A stretch of 64,000 nt of DNA. Source: Coix lacryma-jobi var. lacryma-jobi. Taxonomy: Eukaryota; Streptophyta; Magnoliopsida; Poales; Poaceae. Positions 11,331 through 23,125 of this stretch are shown piece after piece. The stretch spans positions 16,499,621-16,563,620 of the forward strand of contig CM019825.1 in assembly GCA_009763385.1 (NCBI GenBank). The letters run 5' to 3'. Below the pieces are notes generated by a model. That model had not been told where the DNA came from, searched no databases, and was given only the letters and a program-made list of their open reading frames with translations. A program made the translations under genes and the position numbers. Each line of letters starts with the position of its first letter. The first letter of the stretch is position 1.

Positions 11331-12590
11331 CAGAATTTAGCATAAAGTACTTTAATATTGATTATTATTCTGAGGCTGAGAGAGCAAGTAACTTAATGAA
11401 GCAAGACTTCGAAGAAAAGGAGAGAATAAGTGAGCGAGGAACTACTAATGTTTCGAGCAAGCAATTTTGAGTAGTTGATAAAGTATCAAGTAGAGAAGTT
11501 CTTCCTAGCTTCTTTTCCAGCAAGAAAACGTATTGTTCATACGAAAAGCAAAGTACTTTCTCCAACAGAAGAGGAATTCAGCAATCAAGTCTACTAATAC
11601 AAGTCTGTAGTTTGAGTAGTTGTTTTTTCAGCCGATTCTCCGAAATTTAAGTTCCTCACTTTCAAAAAGTCCTTTTTTCTTTTTCTGATGTAAATTCTGT
11701 CTGTCTCCTTTGTCCTTCCTAACGCTAGTCTAGTCTCCTTCGTTCCACTCGTCCTTGCTTTTTTTTCTTCTTCCTATCGGTACCTAGGTCAATGGGTTCA
11801 GTGGAGAATTGTGTATACAAAGGAGCAAGAAAACGTATGCGCTTTGTTGCTAAAGCGCATACGTTTTCTTGGTTGAGTGAACATCGGAATTCCACGGGGA
11901 AGAATTGGAATAGGAATAGGTCAAAGTGCCCATGTTACAGAGGACGCCGTGCCTATTCTTTTCTCATCGAGTTCTAGAGGAATGCAATAATAAAGAAAGA
12001 TCTTTATTTTCTCTTTCCTTCCTGCTTAGGAAAGTTCGAGTTGCCGGGCCTCAGAGCCAATTCCTTAAGGAAAATCTGGTTTCTTACTTTATTTGTGTGG
12101 GGACCCATATTTAAATATGTTCAATTAACCTCACACCGGACTTTGTCACTTTGAAGCTATAAGGTATCTCGTACAAATACGCAGGAGTCAGGACTCATCT
12201 AACTACTCTTTTCAACTATCCCTACTCTTACTTAAACTGTCCCCCTAAGAAGTCATCAAATGGTAACACGATGCCGGGTGTGGCAGGGATCGAAAAAAAA
12301 AGCATTAGCTCATTCGCAGAGAGAGAATGAGAGAAGGTGGATAATGGTTAGGGATGTAAGTACTATAGTTTGGTAGGTTTGAATTGTGTGGCCAGGGGTA
12401 TTGGTTACGATTCCAGTGGTCTTCAGGCGAGTTGACAAAACTACCCCTATGCGAAAAGAATGAAGCTGATGTTCCAATTTATGAAATTGACTTGCTCTTC
12501 TCTCGTCCATTGGGATTGAAAAAAACTTCTATTTACTCGATGGTTGCTGTTTCCATGTGATATATTTTTCCTACGGAAACGTTTCCTTTT
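11331..12590. other. Unassigned spacer around a perfect hairpin
   Basis: Apart from the inverted repeat at 11827-11870, nothing is recognisable. Short frames on both strands lack motifs. Confidence 0.35.
11827..11870. repeat. Perfect 19-bp inverted repeat (hairpin), arm repeated at 36066
   Basis: AAGAAAACGTATGCGCTTT at 11827-11845 is followed by the 6-nt loop GTTGCT and then the exact reverse complement at 11852-11870. Sixteen bases of the right arm (GCGCATACGTTTTCTT) recur at 36066-36081, about 24 kb away. Stable stem-loops of this kind are used as transcript 3' ends or recombination sites in plant mitochondria; the role here is unknown. Confidence 0.85.
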
Positions 12591-13330
12591 TTGTTAGAAA
12601 CCCAGCTCTTTCTTTCCTTTCCCTTCCTGACCATGAAACAGGCTAGCGCCTTTTATGAACTCTTATCCAAAATCTCTCATCAATCAAAGTCTGTTCCTTC
12701 TACTGCACCTCAAGCACCTCCGGTTCAGGTCTTTTATGATTGTGACCAATTTCCTGGCCCGTTGGAAGGCCAAAGCAGCCCAAGTGATTGATCTCTCCCC
12801 CAAAAGGAACAAGTTCGGATAATGATGAATAACATGAGTAGGCAATACCATGACTATTTCGATTTCCAAGCGATGACCACGCTCTTTGATTGAAGCAGCC
12901 ACTCGTATTGAAGATGCTATCTACAATGGGACTCATGGATCACAGGTCAAAGAGGCAGATCCAAAAGGAAAGAAGATAGCCCTGGGGGGCAGAACAGTGA
13001 AGTGAATATCTTGTCTGACGGAAAACCAAGACACTCAGGACTTTAACTCCGTTCGGCATAACTCTCAGCCGCGCCTTGGAAAATAAGCTTAAGAAGCATG
13101 CTGTACTTCCTCCTGCCAATATAAACATGATCGAGCCAACATTGTCGAGTTGGTAGTCTCTGACTCCCTCCTTATTACGCCAGCCGGAGAAAAGGGAGAA
13201 ACCGATGGTAGAGACATGACTGGAATCCAGGAGACTGACGAGATTGAGCCCCCACCTCAAGTTCATATGCTCTGGTGGGATGATTTCAACGATCAATTCC
13301 CAACCCCTCCTATTACTCCCTGAAAGCCCA
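12591..13330 (+). pseudogene. Ty3/gypsy gag fragment of a third type
   Basis: In the plus strand the signature FLARWKAKAAQ is followed by NMSRQYHDYFDFQAMTTLFD and then ATRIEDAIYNGTH, spread over shifted frames between about 12735 and 12940. This order is typical of the retrotransposon gag family in which a W-K-A core is followed by an IEDAI segment. Downstream (12960-13330) more decayed sequence with stops remains, without a recognisable protease. The gag type differs from those at 2.7 and 10.2 kb. It lies just downstream of nad7 (nad7 is transcribed towards it). Confidence 0.65.
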
Positions 13331-13670
13331 GCAAGTGATGAATCCTTTACCCTTGCTCATATTCTGGAAAATCTTCCCATGTCCTTCCATTCAGTATAGG
13401 TAAACCATTTAGGGAGAATGGGTTTTTCGGTCTTTCGAACGTGTTTTTTTTTCGCTCGTCAAATGTTTACCTATCTTCCGCGGAGAATGGTCGATCGGTT
13501 TTCTTCTTTTAAAGAACTTTGTAAATGAATTAAGAAAGACAGAGAGATATTTACTTTTTTCACATCTGTAACTACATTTTCACATTTCTTTTAAAAAAGA
13601 TGTAGAACTGAATAGCGCAGCTGTTTTGGCTCGCAATAAAGCAAGGGTCCTGATCGAGCAAGACTACGTC
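13331..13670. other. nad7 3'-flanking region
   Basis: About 340 bases downstream of the nad7 stop codon on the minus strand. No gene is visible. It would include the nad7 3' UTR in the original mitochondrial genome. Confidence 0.4.
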
Positions 13671-13932
13671 CTATCTATCTACCTCTCCAAACACAATATC
13701 TTGAGTACCTATGATGGTGACTACATCTGCTGGCATGTGATGTTTGGACATAGAATCGAGTCCTTGTGAATGGGCAAAGCCAGGTGCTCTTATTTTACAA
13801 CGGTAGGGACGATTACTCCCATTACTGACAAGAAAGACACCAAATTCACCTTTAGGTGCTTCAACTGCGGTATAGGTAGAAGGAGCTGGTACGGAAAAAC
13901 CTTCTGTATAAAGTTCGAAATGGTGAATTGAG

Positions 13933-15621
13933 GTAGAGTAGACCGATGATCCGGTAGTCATTTGGCCGGCTATGGAAAGAAAAAGCTTGCATCTGCTCCC
14001 CCTAAACTATAACAGGTCCCATCTCTCTCCAAACCTAACGTGGTAGTTTCCCATCATAAGGCTTTCCATCTATAGATTGATTGAGCCATTACCCACCAAG
14101 GATCCCATTCGTTCAGAACTCAGTTGACTGCTTCTATAGATAAGGCGGAACGTCCTTAGTTCAGCATTCTAGCACATAGTCTCCGACGCTACTACAGCGC
14201 TTCGCTAACTCGAAGCGCCTCGCTATGAGAATGACGCTTCGCTAACGCTCGGCTAAGTCGTCGAACCCTCGCGCTGACCATTCGCTTTCTCAGTAGCGAA
14301 AGCGCTTCTCTTTGCCCCTTAACTTAATCTTAATAAAGTAAAGTAAGTATTTGGAAAAGAAAGAGATTCTTGGTTTTATTGCTCCCGCTTCCTCATCTGC
14401 GCTCGTCAAGCCAACTTTGCTTTTTGGGAGGTGAAAGAGGAAGCGGACATTTCGAAATGACAGCATCGAAGATATCTATATACACAGGAACGCTTATTCC
14501 GGACTGCGTTCCGGAAAAAGTAGCCTACTTGACAGAAAGGGCGGGCACTCTCGGCTCGGGGGTAGGCACTCTCGTCTTTCAACCCCACCGTCACTTTTAA
14601 TTTAGTGGGGCACTGTTTACTTACAGCCTCTACGAGTTGCAAGTGAATGGGGCCGGTGCGTGTGAACGGAAGGGTTCATCAAGCCATTTTAACCCCTAAA
14701 CAAAATAGGAAGAGGGGTACTTGACTAATAGGGGGCAATTGCATCGCACCTGACTGTGAGGGACCTCTTGATACCTTATGTTCACTTCCTAACTAGTAGC
14801 CGGTTTCCTGTCGCGGAAGCCTTTTCCCAGTGCGCGGAGCCGAAGGTGTTAGTGCTTTCTCATGGGGTCAATAATGCTAATCCCTCTTTTTGTGCCGGGA
14901 AGAAGATAATAAAAGGCGAAGTTGGTTTCCCAACCTGTTGCTTCTAAAGGCTGCCCTCTCTCGGCTGGATTTTGGTCCAGCCTACTACGAGGATCCCGTA
15001 TCCCGTACATCGTCTTTCTCCCTCCTGGGTTCCCGTGGTTCCTATGCCGCCGCGTTTCCCGGTCCTTTTCTTTTTTTAGTGCTTCGACCCGAAGCGATAG
15101 CTTGACGCGTTTTCCGTGGATAAGATGGCAGCGCTCCAGCTCACTAAAGAATGGGACGGCAGTGGTCCGCCGGCAAGCTCGTTCTGATCTTGGACGCAGT
15201 ACATTGGAATCCTGAAGCACCACCACGAACGCTACCGCGCGTGCGCCTGCGGTGCGGTAAGGCACCACCCTGTTGTGCCAGCAGCCAACTCCGGCGTGTC
15301 AGCTTAGTTATCCTCATCAAGCCACAACCTTGATGTCTAGCTTCCCAACTGGTAGACGGTTCCCTTTCCCCCGGATCAATGAAGAAGGGAGAAGTCAGTT
15401 GATTCTTCCGAAGAACCGGAAGCGAAGCGCTATGCCGGGGCGAGGGGACGGGAAAAGAACTGCTCCGGAAGAAAGATATTGGGGTTCCCAATGCTTCTCC
15501 ACGCCCAACGAGATGCGCCAACCTCGGGATGCTTTACTCCTAACCCCACGACGGTTCCGAGACGGAGCTTAACCTGAGTCTCGGTTAAGAACGGCGATGA
15601 TCTACGTTTCACACGGCGCAC
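13933..15621 (-). other. nad7 intron 4 (group II), 1689 bp
   Basis: Begins GTGCG after exon 4 and ends in AC before exon 5, as group II introns do. A domain V-like hairpin is visible at 14031-14065 (minus-strand AAAGCC...GGTTT with a GAAA-containing loop). The intron contains a repetitive GC-rich patch at about 14170-14310 with several CGCTTCGCTAAC-type words. No maturase frame is present. Confidence 0.85.
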
Positions 15622-15865
15622 GATTCCATGGATAGTTTCATTCGAGATCGTGATGGAGGACATAGCTTACGATCATCGGCTTTGATCATGCCACTAGGCA
15701 TTTGATTAGGACATTGCACAATGATCCGAACACTTTGTCGCATCTCTTCGATACGAATACAGTAACGATCATAGCGATCTCCTCTGGTACCTACTGGTAC
15801 GTCAAGATCCGATTGGTCATGAACATCGTAAGGTGCTGCTCTTCGCGAATCCCAGCATACCCCAG

Positions 15866-16862
15866 GTTGGGATGGGTAGGCCCACCACTTCACTTTTTCA
15901 CTTTCACTTAGGCCCGGGCATCGTGGGGGGACCCTGTCGGGCCTTCCCCCCCCCAAACAAACTGTACGTGGGAGTTTCCCTTCATACGGCTCGAATCATT
16001 CTCAGATGCCCCGAGAGGCATCTTTCCTTATGATCTGGTGGTTCACACGCGCGCAAACGAGCACCGGCCGCAACAGCAAGGAACTATGACCAATAGAGTC
16101 AGACACAGAGCGTCATACTTCTTTATCTTGTGATGGTTGAGGAGTTTCTTTCTCAGAGGGTGCGGGACGCTTGCGGAGTCCGTACCTTCCGTACCACCAC
16201 AGGTCGTTCTTGGGCAGATCCCGCTCCTAAACATAAGGGAGGGATAGGGGGAAAGGGGCCGGGCCTATCATATAAATAGGGTTGTAGAAAGACCACGTAT
16301 TTTCATTCGACGTTCCGGGGCGCCCGATTCGATCAACGAATTTGGCGAGCTGATCTGCTTTGATCCAGGAGAAAGCCCAGTCAGCCACCTTTTCGGTGCA
16401 GGTCACGTGACCTACAGCTCGGCCTTCACTTTTTGAGACTTCCTCTACCCACATCTCTATGTGCCCGCAGCACTTTCATATGGAGAAAGATGGGCTTACC
16501 ATGTTCCATCAATAGCACCTAACCTATGCCGATTTTGGCGGACCGTGCTCCACCCCGGTGAACTCATGCGGTTCCGACGTGCCCAGAGGCCAGAGGCGAA
16601 TCCGTTCACGGTCCGTAGGACCAACACCATTTGAAGGTTGATGGCCCGCCCCGCCTAGAATAGGAATCTTTGACTGGGCTTACACACATTCGCTCACTTA
16701 CGCTGTCCCCCCTCAGCTCACCCTAGCCCCGGGTACGTCGTCTCCAAGGCTTCACACAAAATCTTCACTGACAACATATGCATGCTTTTGTAGGGTCGGG
16801 CAGAACCGTTGTTGCCTGATGGGAACTTCCCCCATATTGCTATCAATGTCTTCATGTCGCAC
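15866..16862 (-). other. nad7 intron 3 (group II), 997 bp
   Basis: Starts GTGCG at the exon 3 end and finishes in AC before exon 4. Domain V is clear at 15958-15992: on the minus strand GAGCCGTATG, a GAAA-type loop and an ACGTACAG closing strand. No ORF of the maturase type is visible. Confidence 0.88.
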
Positions 16863-17328
16863 GACCTCTTAACATTACACCACTGAATCCCCAATCCTTT
16901 GCTTGCTGTGCAGTGACAGTACCAATATCCACTAATCGTTGTTTCCAGATACGGTTGCCGGTTGACATCTCTTCTAATTCGTCGATACGAGAAGCAATTG
17001 TTGTGTGGAGGAATCAATATCTCGACATAAGCCAAGAGGCAGATCTTGTGCCACTCCACCAGGTCGTATGAAACTGGCATGCATCCTGGCTCCCGGGACT
17101 CTTTCATAGAATTCCAACAATTTCTCCCGCTCCTCAAAAGCCCAAAGGAACGGAGTTGATGCTCCCACATCCATAGCATGAGTAGTTGAAGCAAGTGAAT
17201 GATTTGAAATTCGAGTTATTTCACAGAATAACACTCGTATATATTGAGCTCGTAATGGTACCTCACAATTCAAAAGTCTCTCTACGGCTGAAGAATGAGC
17301 GTGTTCTTGGGCCATCGTAGAAACATAG

Positions 17329-19557
<2,229 letters not shown>

Positions 19558-19700
19558 TGGAGTGATCCAATATGTGGTTCCGCACGTTCCACCACTTCTC
19601 CGTTCATTTCCAATACTGATCGTGAAACACCATGAGCAGCAGGATGTTGAGGTCCGGAATTCGAAGTGAAATTCTTGATTTGCCCGTTCCTAGTCGTCAT

Positions 19701-20930
19701 GGGAAAGAAATCAGAAAGAAATAAGAAAGAGATTATTCCCCTAGAGCTTGTCCAGTACCACCTGTACTAAAAATGCATCTCCGCGCGTCTACCTGGCGCT
19801 TTTATTAGCCGCCTTGCATGCAAGCGAAGCGCTATTGGCGGCAAGCTTACTGAGCGATGATTGATGCAGTCAGTCAGTGCCCTCGATTATTCCTGATAGA
19901 AGGATCATGGCGCCCCGGAAGCATTCCATCCAGCAGCAGCATCTCCTTCAACCACGCGAGGACAAAACTTATCTACATTCGAGCGTTCACCGCACAGAGG
20001 CGATCTCGAACACTACCTATGATAATAAATCCAAAGGAAAGGTCGATAAAATGATTCAATCTGACTTTATCGGTATTCTGGATTGAGTCAAAAAGGGATA
20101 TATGAAGTTCAAGGCCTTGCCCGTCATGGCCCTATTATGTATAGGCCGTACTAAGCCAATAGCGAATAACAAACTCTTTCCTGCTCCCTCGACCTTAATT
20201 CACTCCCATCCTGCCAAGCCTCAGCTGCCAGCGCATTGTATCTAAGCACACTGTGGCAAATTGATACAAGTAGCTAAAGATCTCGCATCCGACATCTCCG
20301 GCCGAACGGTTAGGCAACACTAGGGCGCCTGGGTCAAAATTCCGTTTACCAAACAAGATGTCGAGAGGCGAACTCTGTAATTCCCCCTCCTGCAAAAGTG
20401 ATAGCGGCTGTAGCATCCGTGTGGAAGAGGGTAAGCTTTCGGCAACACCTTTTTCAGATTGGAAAGGATGAATACTTGTGTTGGGTCCTGCAGACCAGGA
20501 TAGCCTCAGATCAAAACCTAAATGTGCCAGGGGTTGATCATAGAAGCCAGGGCAATAAGTATTCAGGAATTTGAGCGCTTATGTAGCTAATAACTCTGCC
20601 ACCTGAATACTTGATTCATTAAGGTCGTCACCCTATACCCGGAAGTCTCTATCGTTTTCTTTGTCTGTTAAGCTTCACAGGGTTAGGACTCCCTAAATCA
20701 AACAGCAATCGCTGTTTATCAACCACTCACGGCGACACCGAGATCTTCGACTTAGCTCCCTCCCACAGGTCATCCCCCCGGGGCGGAAGATAACGAAAGG
20801 GAGACAAAAAGTCCTAACTAAATCAACACACAATAACCTAAACCTTCTACCCATTCCATCCATCATATCCGTCGAGTCGAGGAGATTCGTTCTTATCTAT
20901 AGATAAGGCAAGAGAGAACTTATGCCCTCG
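19701..20930. other. nad7 5'-flanking region and spacer
   Basis: Lies between nad7 and trnS-UGA, both on the minus strand; the mitochondrial nad7 promoter and 5' UTR would be here. I cannot assign a specific promoter motif. Short frames, such as the 73-codon minus-strand frame at 20195-20416, are unrecognised. Confidence 0.35.
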
Positions 20931-21016
20931 CGGATGGAGAGGGATTCGAACCCCGGTATTCCTATCAATACTTCGGTTTTCAAGACCGACTCTTTCAACC
21001 GCTCAGACATCCATCC
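20931..21016 (-). tRNA. trnS-UGA: trnS-UGA (mitochondrial type)
   Basis: Minus-strand class II tRNA. The acceptor stem is GGATGGA/TCCATCC with discriminator G. The D-arm contains GAGCGGTTGAAAGAG. The anticodon stem-loop GGTCTTGAAAACC has a TGA anticodon, followed by a long variable arm (GTATTGATAGGAATAC) and a T-arm with GGTTCGAATCCC. This is the native mitochondrial serine tRNA type rather than the plastid ones. It is structurally complete, although the T-arm 5' strand seems one G shorter than I expect. Confidence 0.93.
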
Positions 21017-21959
21017 CTGCGCTCGCCCGCCCTATCTATCTGCGCGCTGGCAGGTAGGGGCAACTCTATGTGATTCGCTACGCTTACTTGCGCCCCACCC
21101 GTAAGCTGACTCTATTGCCTAGCACACTTTTCCGGTAGTACGAATCGCTACGCTTCGCTTCTTTCTATATGATAATATGCACCGTCGGTTGCTGCGCTCC
21201 CTGCGGGTAATAGCAAGAGAGTGAAGAACGAACGATCCTCAAAACTCAAAAGTCAGCAGTGAATGAGTCCGACTCGAGTTCGTGAGTCAAAGGCGTGGCA
21301 AGAGAGCGAGTTCGACTCGCGAACGATCCGCAAGTGAAGGACCGATCCTTTAACGCCAGTACTGTTGCGAGACTGGTACTTGGCGGCTCACGAGCAACAT
21401 ATAGACTAAGGTTGCCCATCACTCCCTCGCTCCTTTTTGAAGGCCCACCGCTCCCCCTTTCTTTAAGTATCTATCCCGGCTTGCATTTTGGGGCGAGTAC
21501 TACAGTTCCTCCATAATCACACAGAACGCCCAGCTTCGCAGAGCTGCTCTCTCCCCAGTCCACAGCAAGGTGTGGAATCTGGATCTACTGTGTGTTCTTA
21601 CTCTATTGGATCAAGTCAGATACTAAGCCTTCTACTACTACTTAGGTTTACTACTTAGGTTAGGAGAAAAAATGCTATATTTCAGAGATTGGACTCTCTT
21701 ACTGTGTTTTTTCAGGGCTGTTCCCGAGCCAGGTTCCCTGGATCCATTCTGACCTAAATGGATGAATGAAGAAGGGGTGTGACCTTATGGCCAACTATAC
21801 TAGCTCCCCTAGAGGGATAATATAGCTCCTAAAGGATGATTGTTTATGGTATATTACCGTAATTGGAGAATTTGACCTGGTGCTGACTTGCTGCTGTTCT
21901 GAGAAGGGGACGGACCTTGCAAAGCTTGACAAGTTTTTTTAGATTTATCGATCCAATCT
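21017..21959. other. Spacer with repeated CGCTACGCTT words
   Basis: No gene found. Short motifs such as GATTCGCTACGCTT and ATCGCTACGCTTCGCTTC recur at 21070-21160, resembling the repetitive patch in nad7 intron 4. A short duplication of CTACTACTTAGGTT occurs near 21635-21662. Confidence 0.4.
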
Positions 21960-22617
21960 GTCTACAGATAGGCGCCTGCTGTGGCAGCAATTAATTAATC
22001 TCCGCCTTAGCATACAAGGACCATGGCTCGCAGCGGGTGATTTTCATACTGTCCGTCGAAAATGGGAGGTAGAGTTCCGTTCCTTTTTTAACAGGAGCCC
22101 AGCCTTTTTTTTTTCTTGACTGTCTGCAGAATGCGAACCTGACCGATCTTCGTTCCTCGGGGCACATACTCTATTGGAGCAATCAATCCGGTGGGGCCAG
22201 ACGCATCATCGGCAGACTAGATCGAGCCTTAGTTAATCCTGAGTGGATCCAAAAGCTTCATGCTTCCTGTGCGGAATATCTTACGCCGGGCTGCAGTGAT
22301 CATGCCCCGATCCTCGTCTTATTCCGGCTGTCAGCTCTGGACCAAAGCCATGAAAGTACTTTCGCATGTGGGAATCCCACCCCTATTGATGTAGTGAAGA
22401 AAGCTCCCGGTCACGAGAAATCCAATGTTTCTTCAAAAAAGAATAAACTGAAGAACACCAAACTAGCGCTCAAAGCATGGGATAAGCAATCTTTCGGAAA
22501 AACTGGAGACAGAGTGAGGATATGCGGAAATAAAGTAAATGAAATTCTATTCAAGCAAGACTTGATCCAAATGGATCCCCTCAATGCTGAGCTTGTTGAT
22601 GAAGAAAAAGAGAGCTG
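21960..22617 (+). pseudogene. LINE (L1-type) AP-endonuclease fragment
   Basis: The first readable part, near 21980-22070, contains GPWLAAGDFH, the LINE endonuclease GPWL-GGDFN motif with the Asn changed to His. After shifts, 22130-22330 gives the ILYWSNQSGGARRI segment, then GRLDRALVNPEW and GCSDHAPIL, the C-terminal endonuclease signature with the catalytic SDH. The 22394-22618 frame continues with a linker containing LKAWDKQSFG and DLIQMDPLNAEL, as seen between endonuclease and RT in plant L1 elements. The RT itself is missing: the fragment stops where gypsy gag sequence begins near 22618. Confidence 0.8.
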
Positions 22618-22872
22618 AAAGCTGGTACAACAGTTTCTTAGTGAATAGGGGACAAGTATCTTGGCAAGAGTGAATTCAAGAGATTGTAGAGAGGTTTGAG
22701 GTCAGAAATGTGGTTGGTGTAGTTGATGAGTTTAATCACTTGAGGCAAAGAGGAAGCCTAGAAGAGTACAAGTCACAATTGGAAGAATTGAGGGCTGCCA
22801 TGTTGATGTGCAATCCCTATTACGATGACAACCTTTTTCTACAAAGTTTTCTTGGGGGTAAGGGAATGAGTT
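22618..22872 (+). pseudogene. Ty3/gypsy gag fragment abutting the LINE
   Basis: Contains SWYNSFLVNRGQVSWQE, then IVERFEVRNVVGVVDEFNHL, RQRGSLEEYKSQLEELRA and NPYYDDNLFLQSFLGG. This is the second half of the gypsy gag domain. One in-frame stop follows WQE. There is no gap between it and the LINE, so the junction is a direct fusion of two unrelated elements. Confidence 0.75.
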
Positions 22873-23125
22873 AAGCCTGTGCTGGGAGTACGGTTTATTG
22901 GGTATCTTTTTGGTCACCATAGTGGGTGTAAGCCATGCAGCCTTTAAACACCATCTCAAAATACTTGTGCTACGCCTTAGTGTAGGGGTGAGCTAGGGCA
23001 AAGAGATGGCAATACTTGGTTAATCTTTCCTCTATTACCAATATTACCCCCTTACCCTCCAATTTAGGTAACCCTGTGATAAAATAAATTCCATTAGCTG
23101 CTCATGCCTCCTCATCTGTCTCGCC
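22873..23125 (-). pseudogene. Ty3/gypsy integrase fragment
   Basis: On the minus strand the piece reads ITGLPKLEGKGVILVIEERL, followed by TKYCHLFALAHPYTKA, a stop, then FEMVFKGCMAYTHYGD. This is the integrase core around the first catalytic region. The usual acidic residue just before FITGLP and the Asp of the DRL motif are both changed (NGIYFITG, EERL), and there is a stop. It is in the opposite orientation to the gag piece it touches, so the two are not from one intact element in place. Confidence 0.75.
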
